Assembly (NCBI RefSeq): GCF_007679965.1
Contig: NZ_VEHL01000001.1
Coordinates: 682,001 to 746,000 of the forward strand
Origin: Bordetella genomosp. 13
GTDB lineage: Bacteria; Pseudomonadota; Gammaproteobacteria; Burkholderiales; Burkholderiaceae_B
Length of the DNA stretch: 64,000 bases
Direction of reading: 5' to 3'
The translations under genes and the position numbers were made by a program. The notes under the pieces were generated by a model. That model ran no database searches, had not been told where the DNA came from, and saw only the letters and a list, made by a program, of their open reading frames with translations. The stretch's first letter is position 1, and every line of letters starts with the position of its first letter. Shown here piece by piece: positions 27,791 to 36,220 of the stretch.

Positions 27791-28522
27791 ATGACTTCCG
27801 ATCCTGCCGCCGTTGCGCCGCGTCGTCCACGCAATCTCGCCCAGGGCCTGGTCGAGGACTTCTCCGAACGCATCCGCGGCGGCCAGATTCCGCCGGGCCA
27901 GAAACTGCCCACCGAATCCGAGATCATGCGCCAATTCGGCGTCAGCCGCACGGTGGTGCGCGAGGCCCTGTCGCGCCTGCAGGCCAGCGGCCTGGTCGAG
28001 ACGCACCACGGCGTCGGCTCGTATGCGCTGGAACCCAGCGGCGGCGCCGATTTCCGTGTCGACCCCGCCGACATCGCCACCGTGCGCGACGTGCTGGTGC
28101 TGCTCGAACTGCGCATCTGCCTGGAAAGCGAGGCCGCGGGCCTGGCCGCGCAGCGCCGCAGCGCCGAGCAACTGGCCGACATGCGGCGCGCGCTCGACGA
28201 ATTCCGCACGGCCCTGCAGGCCGGCACCGACGCCATCACGCCCGATTTCCGGTTCCACCTGCTCATCGCGCAGTCTACCGAGAACCGCTATTTCGCCGAC
28301 CTGATGTCGCACCTGGGCTCGGCCATCATCCCGCGCACCCGCATCAATTCGGCGCGCTTCGCGCAAGAGAACCGCGAGCAATACCTGGCGCGCGTCAACC
28401 TCGAGCACGAGGACATCTACGAAGCCATCAGCCGCCAGGACGCCGAGGGCGCCCGCGCGGCCATGCGCACGCACCTGAGCAACAGCCGCGAGCGGCTGCG
28501 CCGCGCGGGCGACGAGCGCTGA
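27791..28522 (+). CDS. GntR-family (FCD/FadR-type) transcriptional regulator
   Basis: A 243-residue regulator. The N-terminal winged helix (about 15-85) contains LPTESEIMRQFGVSRTVVREALSRLQASGLVETHHGVGSY. The C-terminal all-helical FCD domain keeps the usual metal/ligand residues (DFRFHLLIAQS, NLEHEDIYEAI, MRTHLSNSRERL). FCD regulators bind small organic or sugar acids and usually repress neighbouring catabolic genes, here most likely the divergent SMP-30 lactonase and itself. The ATG at 27791 begins MTSDPAAVAPRRPRN; ribosome-site support is weak. Confidence 0.88.
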   Translation: MTSDPAAVAPRRPRNLAQGLVEDFSERIRGGQIPPGQKLPTESEIMRQFGVSRTVVREALSRLQASGLVETHHGVGSYALEPSGGADFRVDPADIATVRDVLVLLELRICLESEAAGLAAQRRSAEQLADMRRALDEFRTALQAGTDAITPDFRFHLLIAQSTENRYFADLMSHLGSAIIPRTRINSARFAQENREQYLARVNLEHEDIYEAISRQDAEGARAAMRTHLSNSRERLRRAGDER

Positions 28523-28837
28523 GGCTCGGCACGCCGCGCTGGCGCCGGTTATGGCGCGCCTGTGGTCGCTTGGACATCTGACGTCGTACGATAGGCTCGG
28601 CGCTTCGCCTCTTCCGCGTGGCATCGTGGTCGACCGCCGATATCCGCGCTACACCCGAATAGTTACAAATTTGGGTGGATCGGCAGAAATTTGACGAAAA
28701 TTCGACGCCCCGTTGCTTAGCCTTTCCAGCTTTGCGTCAGGGAAGGGCCGGATGGTCGACAGTGCGGGGCAATCGCGCGCGGATCGCGCGACAGGGCTAG
28801 GGGCAATCGGGCAGGATGATTTTCACGGGGGTGCCGC
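28523..28837. other. intergenic region without a supported gene
   Basis: These 315 nt lie between the FCD regulator and the LTA-synthase-like gene. The central part (about 28660-28720) is AT-rich and contains TTGACG at about 28692 but no convincing -10 at the right spacing. I see no terminator with a T-run and no RNA gene. The downstream gene's promoter is probably here, but I cannot place it. Confidence 0.5.
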
Positions 28838-30742
28838 ATGCGCCGCCTGAGCCTGCGTTTCGTCGTTGCGGTCCTGCTGCTGCTGACCGCGAGCCGACTG
28901 GCGCTGGCGGTCTGGATGTGGGACCGCGTGCAGGCGGCCGGCGGCCTGGGCCCCCTGATGCTGGGCGGCCTGCGCATCGACCTGTGCCTGACGGCCATGG
29001 CCGTGGGCCTGCCCGCCGTGCTGTCGTCCTGGAGCGGCCATCGCCCCTGGGGCGCGCGGCTGACGGCATGGTGGTTCCGCGCCTGGTGGATGCTGATCGT
29101 GCTGCTGGAGGTCTCCACCCCGCAGTTCATCTCCGAATACGACACGCGGCCCAATCGCCTGTACTTCGAATACCTGGTGCATCCGCGCGAAGTCGGCGCG
29201 ATGCTGTGGGAAGGGTACAAGGGCGTGCTGCTGGCGGCGTTCCTCGTGCTGGCGCTGGCTGCCTGGCTGTCGACCCGCCTGTTTCCCACGGGGCTGAAAG
29301 ACCCCGCCATGAAATGGTGGAAGCGGCCGCTGTCTACCCTGGCCATTCTTGCCGTGGTCGTGCTGTGCGTGCGCGGCACGCTGCAGCACCGTCCCATCAA
29401 TCCGTCCACCGTGGCCTACAGCAGCGACGCCATGGTGAACACGCTGGCGCTGAACTCGCTGTACAGCGTGTTCGACGCGGCCTACCGCATGCGCGACGAG
29501 CGCTCGTCGGCGGCGGTCTATCCCAGGATGGATGACGACGAGGTCAACCGCATCGTGCGCGCCGCGGCCGGCTTCGCCGACCCGCCGCTGGACCCGCGCT
29601 ATCCCAGCCTGCACCGTCAGCAGGCCACCGTGCGCCGCGACAAGCCGCTGAACGTGGTGATCATCCTGCAGGAAAGCCTGGGCGCGCAGTACGTGGGCAG
29701 CCTGGGCGGCCGCGGCCTGACGCCCAACATCGACCGCCTGGCGCAAGAGGGCTGGATGTTCGGCCGCGCCTACGCCACGGGCACGCGCTCGGTGCGCGGT
29801 CTGGAGGCCGTGACGGCCGGCTTCCTTCCCACCGTGGCCGAGGCCGTGCTGAAGCTGCCGCGTTCGCAGACCGGCTTCTTCACGATGGCCGAACTGCTGG
29901 GGCGGCACGGCTACCACTCCCGCTTCATCTACGGCGGCGAGGCGCATTTCGACAACATGCGCGGCTTCTTCCTGGGCAACGGCTTCAACGAAGTGGTCGA
30001 CCGCGCGTCGTTCGCCAATCCGGCCTTCGTCGGTTCGTGGGGCGCCTCGGACGAGGACATGTTCAACGAGCTGGACAAGCGCCTGCGCATGGACGGCGAC
30101 AAGCCCACCTACACGCTGGCGTTCTCGGTCAGCAACCATTCGCCGTGGGAGTATCCCGCGGGACGCATCGCGCCCGTGGGCGAACCGGCCTCGGTGGACA
30201 ACACCGTGCGCTACGCGGACTGGGCCATCGGCCAGTTCTTCGACAAGGCCCGCCACGCGCCGTACTGGGACAACACCGTCTTCCTGGTGATCGCCGACCA
30301 CGACGCCCGCACCTGGGGCGCCAGCCTGGTGCCGGTGCGCCACTTCCAGATTCCCGCGCTGATCCTGGGCGGCAGCGTCGCGCCGCGCCGCGACGAGCGC
30401 ATCGTCAGCCAGATCGACATGCCGCCCACGCTGCTGTCGCTGATGGGCGTGGACAACGTCAATCCCATGCTGGGCGCCGACCTGACGCAGCGCGATCCCA
30501 ACCGCGCCATCATGCAGTTCGGCGACAACTACGGCTACCTGAAGGGCGACCAGTTGGTGGTGATCGAACCGCGCAAGCCGCCGCACCAGCACCGCTACAC
30601 GCGGCGGCCGTACGACCAGGAGGACGGCCTGGACGACGCCGCCGTCGATCCCACGCTGGCCGACGAGGCCCTGGCGCATGCGCTGTGGCCCAGCTGGGCG
30701 TATCGGGAAGGGCGCTACAAGCTGCCGGAAGGCGTGAAGTAG
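28838..30742 (+). CDS. LTA-synthase-like membrane sulfatase/phosphoethanolamine or phosphoglycerol transferase
   Basis: A 634-residue enzyme with about five N-terminal membrane helices (within residues 1-185) and a periplasmic alkaline-phosphatase/sulfatase domain. Metal and nucleophile motifs are visible: IILQESLG (metal-binding Glu), ATGTRSVRGLEAVTAGF with the Thr nucleophile near residue 310, and FLVIADHDAR (metal-binding Asp/His). In Gram-negatives such proteins decorate glycans or membrane-derived oligosaccharides with phosphoglycerol-type groups rather than making lipoteichoic acid. It stands alone and is convergent with the IclR gene 31 nt away. The substrate is unknown. Confidence 0.88.
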   Translation: MRRLSLRFVVAVLLLLTASRLALAVWMWDRVQAAGGLGPLMLGGLRIDLCLTAMAVGLPAVLSSWSGHRPWGARLTAWWFRAWWMLIVLLEVSTPQFISEYDTRPNRLYFEYLVHPREVGAMLWEGYKGVLLAAFLVLALAAWLSTRLFPTGLKDPAMKWWKRPLSTLAILAVVVLCVRGTLQHRPINPSTVAYSSDAMVNTLALNSLYSVFDAAYRMRDERSSAAVYPRMDDDEVNRIVRAAAGFADPPLDPRYPSLHRQQATVRRDKPLNVVIILQESLGAQYVGSLGGRGLTPNIDRLAQEGWMFGRAYATGTRSVRGLEAVTAGFLPTVAEAVLKLPRSQTGFFTMAELLGRHGYHSRFIYGGEAHFDNMRGFFLGNGFNEVVDRASFANPAFVGSWGASDEDMFNELDKRLRMDGDKPTYTLAFSVSNHSPWEYPAGRIAPVGEPASVDNTVRYADWAIGQFFDKARHAPYWDNTVFLVIADHDARTWGASLVPVRHFQIPALILGGSVAPRRDERIVSQIDMPPTLLSLMGVDNVNPMLGADLTQRDPNRAIMQFGDNYGYLKGDQLVVIEPRKPPHQHRYTRRPYDQEDGLDDAAVDPTLADEALAHALWPSWAYREGRYKLPEGVK

Positions 30743-30773
30743 GCGGGGCTTTCGCGCAAGGGCGCGAGCCGCG

Positions 30774-31604
30774 TCAGGCGGGCTTGTCGTGCCCCGCGGC
30801 GGGCGGGTAGTCGCCGCCGTAGCCCAGCTTGCGCGACATCTGCTCGCCGGCCTGCAGGATCAGCGACAGCAGGCGTTCCGCGTTGCGTTCCAGGCGCACG
30901 GTCAGGCCCGCCAGGCCGACGGCGGCCACCAGCGCGCCGTCGCGGCCGAACACGGGCGCGCCCAATCCGGTGGCGCCTTCCACGGAGCCGCTGACCCGCA
31001 TCACATACCCTTGCGCTCGGGTCTTCTTCAACTCGTCCAGCAAGGCCTTGCGGCTGGTAAGCGAGTTCGCGGTCACCGGTTCCATCGCGGCCCTGGCCGC
31101 ATAGGCCTGCTGCTGCGCGGGCGTCGAGAACGCCAGCATCACCAGCCCCGTGGACGCCGCATGCAGCGGCCTGCGCGCGCCGACGCTGGCGCGAAACCGC
31201 AGCCAGCTGTCCGATTCGATGACCGCCACGTACACCAGTTCGGCGCCGTCCCTTTGCGGCACCGCCAGCATGACCGTCTCCTCGCTGGCGCCGTGCAGTT
31301 GCTCGAGCAGAGAGCGCACGTTGGCCGGAAAGCCGTTGCGCTCCTGGATGATCGCGGCCATCTCGTAGGACGCCGGTCCCAGGCGGTGATGGCCATTGGC
31401 CGATTCGACGTAGCCGCCGGCCTCCAGCGAGCGCAGCAGGCTGAACAGGCTGGTCTTGGGCAACTGCAGGCGTTCGCTCAACTGCACCAGCGACAGGCCG
31501 TCGGCGCTGATCGCCAGCTCGTTAACGATCTGCATGACGCGCAGCGGGGCGCGGGGCGGCGGTACGCGTTCGTCGTCGCCGGCAGGGCGCTCTATCGATG
31601 GCAT
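30774..31604 (-). CDS. IclR-family transcriptional regulator
   Basis: A 276-residue regulator with an N-terminal winged helix (about 22-80: LQLPKTSLFSLLRSLEAGGYVESANGHHRLG) and a C-terminal IclR effector domain with HAASTGLVMLAF and the GLGAPVFGRDGALVAAVGLAG block. It is divergently transcribed from the AtuA-like catabolic operon. The 149-nt intergenic region carries a good plus-strand promoter overlapped by two direct repeats, which are likely its operator. It presumably senses the operon's substrate or a CoA-free intermediate (inference). Confidence 0.92.
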   Translation of the reverse strand: MPSIERPAGDDERVPPPRAPLRVMQIVNELAISADGLSLVQLSERLQLPKTSLFSLLRSLEAGGYVESANGHHRLGPASYEMAAIIQERNGFPANVRSLLEQLHGASEETVMLAVPQRDGAELVYVAVIESDSWLRFRASVGARRPLHAASTGLVMLAFSTPAQQQAYAARAAMEPVTANSLTSRKALLDELKKTRAQGYVMRVSGSVEGATGLGAPVFGRDGALVAAVGLAGLTVRLERNAERLLSLILQAGEQMSRKLGYGGDYPPAAGHDKPA

Positions 31605-31633
31605 TGCGAGTGAGGGATGCGTGAAACACAGGG

Positions 31634-31663
31634 TTGACGGAATTTAGCACGCGCGCCTAGAAT
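31634..31663 (+). promoter_or_regulatory. promoter of the AtuA-like catabolic operon
   Basis: TTGACG (31634-31639), an 18-bp spacer and TAGAAT (31658-31663), with a transcription start predicted near 31670. The mRNA leader then contains a CCGCCGC/GCGGCGG hairpin (about 31711-31728) and GGAGG at 31744-31748 before the ATG at 31754. Confidence 0.65.
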
Positions 31664-31700
31664 TCCTATATAAAAATACATATTCCGATATAAGAACACA
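31663..31700. promoter_or_regulatory. paired direct-repeat operator, probably for the IclR regulator
   Basis: Two 18-bp direct repeats, TTCCTATATAAAAATACA (31663-31680) and TTCCGATATAAGAACACA (31683-31700), match at 15 of 18 positions and start exactly 20 bp apart, about two helical turns. They begin at the end of the -10 hexamer and cover the predicted transcription start, a position suited to repression. They stand out as AT-rich in GC-rich DNA. Confidence 0.65.
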
Positions 31701-31753
31701 CGTTGAACGGACCGCCGCTACGCGGCGGCCATGCAACGCAGACGGAGGTAGAC

Positions 31754-33616
31754 ATGTCCAGCAACAGCGTTGTGCGCATCGGCTGCGGCGCGGGCTTCTG
31801 GGGCGACACCCCCGAAGGCGCGCGGCAGCTCGTCGCCTATGGCGAAATCGACTATCTGATCCTCGACTACCTGGCCGAGGTGACGATGTCCATCCTGGCG
31901 AAGATGAAGGCGCGGGACCCGGCCGCGGGCTACGCCACCGACTTCGTCACGCAGGTCATCGCCGTGCACGCCCGTGCGTTGGCCGAGCGGCGCATCAAGG
32001 TGGTGGTCAACGCCGGCGGCGTGAATCCGCTGGCCTGCAAGCAGGCCGTCGAGCAGGAACTGGCGCGCCAGGGCGTCGCGCTGAAAGTCGTTGCCGTGCA
32101 GGGCGACGACGTGCTGCCGCAGACCGCACAGTGGCGCGCGCAGGGACTGCGCGAGATGTTCAGCGGCCAGGCGCTGCCCGACGCCCTGCTGTCCGCCAAC
32201 GCCTACCTCGGCGCCTTTCCCATCGCGGCCGCGCTGGACGAGGGCGCCGACATCGTCATCACCGGCCGCTGCGTCGACAGCGCGCTGGCGCTGGGGCCGT
32301 TGATCCACGAATTCGGCTGGACCCGTGATCGCGCCGACCTGTTGTCCGCGGGCTCGCTGGCCGGCCACGTGCTGGAATGCGGCCCCCAGTGCACGGGCGG
32401 CTTCGCCACCGACTGGCGCAGCACGCAAGAGGGCTGGGCCGACATCGGATTTCCGGTGGCCCTCTGCCATGCGGACGGCAGTTTCGTGGTGACCAAGCCG
32501 CCCGGCACGGGCGGCGCCGTCACGTGCCAATCGGTGGCCGAGCAGATCACCTATGAGACCGGCGATCCGCGTTGCTACCGCCTGCCGGACGTGTGTTGCG
32601 ACTGGTCCGAGGTGCGGGTCGACCCGGCAGGCCCGGACCAGGTCCTGGTGCGCGGGGCGCGGGGCCGTCCCGCGTCCGGCACGTACAAGGTCAGCGCGAC
32701 CCATGCCGATGGATTCCGCTGCCTGGCCACGGTGCTGGTGCGCGGCCGCGACGCCGTGGACAAGGCGCGCGCGGTGGCGCGCGCCATCCTGGGCCGCGCC
32801 ACCGCCGTGCTGGCGCGGCAGGGCATGGCGCCTTTCAGCGAGACGTCCGTCGAAGTGCTCGGGGCCGAGGACGGCTATGGACCGCATGCGCGCACCGCGC
32901 ACACCCGCGAGGTCGTGCTCAAGGTGGCGGCCCGGCATGCCACCGCCGCGGCTCTCGACGTGTTCGCGCGAGAGATCTTTCCCACGTCGACCAGCACCGT
33001 GCAGGGCGTGGCTGGCGTGTTCGGCGGGCGGCCCAAGGTCCAACCCGTCGTGCGGCTGTTCTCTTTCCTGGTTCCCCTGGACGCGGTGCCCGTCAGCCTG
33101 GTCGTGGGAACCGAGGTGCGGCTGCTTGCCGCGCCGGGCACAGGCCAGGCCGCGGCGGGCGCGGTGCCGGATGGCGCAGCCGACCCCGCGTCGGCCACGC
33201 GGGCCGACGCGGCAAGCGCGGCGGCCGGCGGGCCGCAGGAGGGCGGCGACACCCGCATGGTGCCCCTGGCCAGCCTGGCGCATGCGCGCAGCGGCGACAA
33301 GGGCGACATCTCGAACATCGCCGTGCTGGCGCGCAAGCCCGAGTTCCTGGATCTGATCCGCCAACAACTGACCGAGCGGCAGGTGCGCGACTACATGGCC
33401 CACCTGGTGGGCGGCGAGGTGACGCGCCACGAATGGCCGGGACTGGCCGGGTTCAACTACCTGCTGCATCGCGCCCTGGGCGGCGGCGGCGTGGCTTCGC
33501 TGCGCTACGACCCGCAGGGCAAGGCTCACGCGGAGATCCTGCTCGACTTCCCCATGCGCATACCCGCGGCATGGCTGGCCAGCGGCCTGGTGCCGGAAGA
33601 GGAGGTGCTGGCATGA
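31754..33616 (+). CDS. AtuA-like (DUF1446) protein with C-terminal AtuA-associated domain
   Basis: A 620-residue fusion. The N-terminal part (about 1-460) is the DUF1446/AtuA domain (VRIGCGAGFWGDTPEGA, VVVNAGGVNPLACKQAVE, ITGRCVDSALALGPLIHEFGW). After a low-complexity linker (about 465-500) comes the AtuA C-terminal domain (LASLAHARSGDKGDISNIAVLAR, GFNYLLHRALGGG). AtuA proteins occur with acyclic-terpene and branched-acid catabolism, but their reaction is not established. It is first in a plus-strand catabolic operon under the IclR-linked promoter, with GGAGG before the ATG. Its stop TGA is the first triplet of the tandem junction repeat. Confidence 0.85.
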   Translation: MSSNSVVRIGCGAGFWGDTPEGARQLVAYGEIDYLILDYLAEVTMSILAKMKARDPAAGYATDFVTQVIAVHARALAERRIKVVVNAGGVNPLACKQAVEQELARQGVALKVVAVQGDDVLPQTAQWRAQGLREMFSGQALPDALLSANAYLGAFPIAAALDEGADIVITGRCVDSALALGPLIHEFGWTRDRADLLSAGSLAGHVLECGPQCTGGFATDWRSTQEGWADIGFPVALCHADGSFVVTKPPGTGGAVTCQSVAEQITYETGDPRCYRLPDVCCDWSEVRVDPAGPDQVLVRGARGRPASGTYKVSATHADGFRCLATVLVRGRDAVDKARAVARAILGRATAVLARQGMAPFSETSVEVLGAEDGYGPHARTAHTREVVLKVAARHATAAALDVFAREIFPTSTSTVQGVAGVFGGRPKVQPVVRLFSFLVPLDAVPVSLVVGTEVRLLAAPGTGQAAAGAVPDGAADPASATRADAASAAAGGPQEGGDTRMVPLASLAHARSGDKGDISNIAVLARKPEFLDLIRQQLTERQVRDYMAHLVGGEVTRHEWPGLAGFNYLLHRALGGGGVASLRYDPQGKAHAEILLDFPMRIPAAWLASGLVPEEEVLA

Positions 33617-35004
33617 GCCCGCCGAGCCGCCTCAAGGGCGAATACCGGAGTGCGCAGCACGAAGGTACACCAGTGAGCCCGCCGAGCCGCCTCAAGGGCG
33701 AATACCGGAGTGCGCAGCACGAAGGTACACCAGTGAGTGCGCAGCACGCAGGGGACCAGGCCCGCCCGCCGGTCCGCCCGCTGGAAGGCCTGCGCATCCT
33801 CGACATGACCTCCGTCCTGATGGGGCCCTACGCCACGCAGCTGCTGGGCGACATGGGCGCGGACGTGGTCAAGATCGAATCGCCCGACGGCGATATCGTG
33901 CGCCTGATCGGGCCCGCGCCGCGCGCGGGCATGGGGCCCGTCTTCGTCAACACCAACCGCAGCAAGCGCAGCGTGGCGCTGGACGTGAAGCAGCCCGCGG
34001 GCCGCGAGGCGCTGCTGCGCCTGGCGCGCGACAGCGACGCGCTGGTCTACAACATCCGGCCGCAGGCCATGGCGCGGCTGGGCCTCGATTACGAGACGCT
34101 GCGCGAGGTCAACCCGCGCATCATCTACGCTGGGGTGTTCGGCTATGCGCAAGACGGGCCCTATGCCGCCAAGCCTGCCTACGACGACCTGATACAGGGC
34201 GCCTCGACGCTTGCGGCCATCACGGCGCGGGCCCAGGATGGCGCGCCCCGGTATGTGCCGCTGGCGATGGTGGACCGTATCACTGGGCTCAGCGCCGTCA
34301 GCGCCATCCTCGCCGCGGTGATCGAACGGCAGCGCAGCGGCCTGGGCCAGCGCATCGACGTGCCGATGTTCGAGACGATGGTGGGATTCGTGCTGTCCGA
34401 CCACCTGTCCGGGCTGTCGTACGAGCCGGCCCTGGACCAGGGCGGCTACTCGCGGCTGCTGTCGCGCAGCCGGCGTCCGTACCGCACGCGCGACGGCTAT
34501 GTCTGCGCGCTGGTCTACACCGACAAGCACTGGCGCGCCTTCTACCGCATGCTGGGCCGCGAGGCCGACATGGCGGCCGATCCGCGGCTGGCGAGCCTGG
34601 CCACCCGCACCGAGCACGTCGATGCCCTGTACGCCGAGCTCGAGGCCGTCCTGGCCGAACGCGGCACCGAGGAATGGCTGGCGCTGTTCGAACAGGCGGA
34701 CATCCCGGCCATGCCGGTGCACGACCTGCAAAGCATCTTCGAAGACCCGCACCTGGCCGCGACGGGCTTCTTCGGCACCGAACGGCATCCCACGCTGGGC
34801 ACGCTGCGCACCATGCGCCATGGCAGCCGCTGGTCGCGCACGCAGCCCGGCAGCACCCGGCCCGCGCCCGAGCATGGGCAGCATGGCCGCGAGGTTCTGC
34901 GCGAAGCCGGATTCGACGAGGCGGCCATCGATCGCCTGGTGGCCGACGGCGTCCTGCGGGACACCGTCGACACGCAACCCACGGAGACCCAAGGTGGACT
35001 TTGA
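33613..35004 (+). CDS. class III (CaiB/Frc-family) CoA transferase with repeat-encoded N-terminus
   Basis: Transfers CoA between acyl groups; 463 residues from the ATG at 33613. The domain proper begins PLEGLRILDMTSVLMGPYATQLLGDMGADVVKIE. NIRPQAMARLGLDYE is a family signature, and the catalytic Asp is in KPAYDDLIQGAS. Residues 1-20 and 21-40 are two copies of MSPPSRLKGEYRSAQHEGTP (the second starting with Val), followed by a degenerate SAQHAG remnant. Three starts are possible: ATG 33613 (overlapping the previous stop), GTG 33673 and GTG 33733, the last two each with GAAGG seven bases upstream. The homologous part needs none of the repeat. It probably activates the operon's substrate acid. 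Confidence 0.9.
   Translation: MSPPSRLKGEYRSAQHEGTPVSPPSRLKGEYRSAQHEGTPVSAQHAGDQARPPVRPLEGLRILDMTSVLMGPYATQLLGDMGADVVKIESPDGDIVRLIGPAPRAGMGPVFVNTNRSKRSVALDVKQPAGREALLRLARDSDALVYNIRPQAMARLGLDYETLREVNPRIIYAGVFGYAQDGPYAAKPAYDDLIQGASTLAAITARAQDGAPRYVPLAMVDRITGLSAVSAILAAVIERQRSGLGQRIDVPMFETMVGFVLSDHLSGLSYEPALDQGGYSRLLSRSRRPYRTRDGYVCALVYTDKHWRAFYRMLGREADMAADPRLASLATRTEHVDALYAELEAVLAERGTEEWLALFEQADIPAMPVHDLQSIFEDPHLAATGFFGTERHPTLGTLRTMRHGSRWSRTQPGSTRPAPEHGQHGREVLREAGFDEAAIDRLVADGVLRDTVDTQPTETQGGL
33614..33733 (+). repeat. junction repeat, locus B: two perfect 60-bp tandem units
   Basis: Units at 33614-33673 and 33674-33733 are identical, each TGAGCCCGCCGAGCCGCCTC...GAAGGTACACCAG. A remnant of the unit's 3' part (AGTGCGCAGCACG) follows at about 33736. 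Sixty bp is 20 codons, so frame is kept. Each unit begins on a TGA overlapping a start codon and ends with a Shine-Dalgarno sequence placed for the next start. The same element occurs at 25297-25397 between unrelated genes. Confidence 0.95.
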
Positions 35005-36160
35005 ACTGACCGACGACCAGCAGGCCATCATCGAGGCCGTGCGCCGCACGTGCTCGCGCTTCGACGACCATTACTGGCTGCAGCGCGACGCGCAGGGCGG
35101 CTTTCCCGACGATTTCTACCAGGCGATGGCCCAGGCCGGCTGGCTGGGCATCGCCATTCCGCAGGAGTACGGGGGATCGGGGCTCGGCGTCACCGAGGCG
35201 GCGCTGATGACGCAGGCGGTCGCCCAGACGGGCGCCTGCATGTCGGGCTGCGCCTCGTTCCACATCAATCTGTTCGGACTGATGCCCGTGGTGGTGTTCG
35301 GCACCGAGGAGCAGAAGCAGCGCATCCTGCCGCCCATGATCCGCGGCGAGGTCAAGGCGTGCTTCGGCGTCACCGAGCCCAATACCGGCCTGAATACCAC
35401 GCAGCTCAAGACCTTCGCCCGCAAGGAAGGCGGCCGCTACGTCGTGCATGGCCAGAAGGTCTGGATCTCGACGGCGCAGGTGGCGCAGAAGATCCTGCTG
35501 CTGGCGCGCACCACGCCCTTGGAAGAATGCGAGCGCCACAGCCACGGCCTGACGCTGTTCTACACCGACCTCGACCGCAGCCGGGTGGACGTGCGGCTGA
35601 TCGAGAAGATGGGACGCAAGGCGGTGGACTCGAACGAGCTGTTCATCGACGGCCTGGAGATTCCCGAAGAGGATCGCATCGGCCAGGAGGGCGAAGGCTT
35701 CAAGTACATCCTGCACGGCATGAATCCGGAGCGCATCCTGCTTGCCGCCGAGGCGGTCGGCATCGGGCGCGCCGCGCTCGAGCGGGCGTCCGAGTACGCC
35801 CGCGAGCGCGTCGTGTTCGACAGGCCGATCGGCAAGAACCAGTCCATCCAGCATCCGCTGGCCGTGAACTGGATGGAGCTCGAGGCCGCCAACCTGATGA
35901 TGTTGAAGGCGGCGCACCGCTACGACGCCGGCAAGGAGTGCGGCGCCGAGGCGAACGCCGCCAAGTACCTGGGGGCCGAGGCGGGATTCCATGCGTGCGA
36001 GCGGGCCATCCTGACGCACGGCGGCTTCGGCTACGCGAAGGAGTATCACGTCGAGCGCTATCTGCGGGAAATCATGATCGCCCGCATCGCGCCCGTCAGC
36101 CGCGAGATGATCATGTCGTACATCGCGGAACGAGTGCTCGGGCAGCCCAAGTCATACTGA
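34994..36160 (+). CDS. acyl-CoA dehydrogenase
   Basis: FAD-dependent alpha,beta-dehydrogenation of an acyl-CoA. The 388 residues begin at GTG 34994 (VDFELTDDQQAIIEAV) with GGAG at 34983-34986, overlapping the CoA-transferase stop by 11 nt. Features are CFGVTEPNTGLNTTQLKTFA (flavin/substrate region), VWISTAQVAQ, RERVVFDRPIGKNQSIQH, and HGGFGYAKEYHVERYLRE with the catalytic-base Glu in KEY. Third in the operon, it would oxidise the CoA thioester produced upstream and hand an enoyl-CoA to the downstream crotonase. Chain specificity is unknown. Confidence 0.92.
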   Translation: MDFELTDDQQAIIEAVRRTCSRFDDHYWLQRDAQGGFPDDFYQAMAQAGWLGIAIPQEYGGSGLGVTEAALMTQAVAQTGACMSGCASFHINLFGLMPVVVFGTEEQKQRILPPMIRGEVKACFGVTEPNTGLNTTQLKTFARKEGGRYVVHGQKVWISTAQVAQKILLLARTTPLEECERHSHGLTLFYTDLDRSRVDVRLIEKMGRKAVDSNELFIDGLEIPEEDRIGQEGEGFKYILHGMNPERILLAAEAVGIGRAALERASEYARERVVFDRPIGKNQSIQHPLAVNWMELEAANLMMLKAAHRYDAGKECGAEANAAKYLGAEAGFHACERAILTHGGFGYAKEYHVERYLREIMIARIAPVSREMIMSYIAERVLGQPKSY

Positions 36161-36220
36161 ACGACCTGGCGCATCCCGAATCCTGAAAACACACAAAAGA
36201 TCAGGTCGGAGGAGACAACC

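Noticed and set aside
28838..30742. Lipoteichoic acid synthase proper
   Set aside because: The genome style is Gram-negative, so although the fold and Thr nucleophile match, a glycan-decorating transferase is the safer description.
33614..33733. Tandem repeats considered as a CRISPR array
   Set aside because: There are no spacers, the units are directly abutting and in coding frame, and no cas genes are present.
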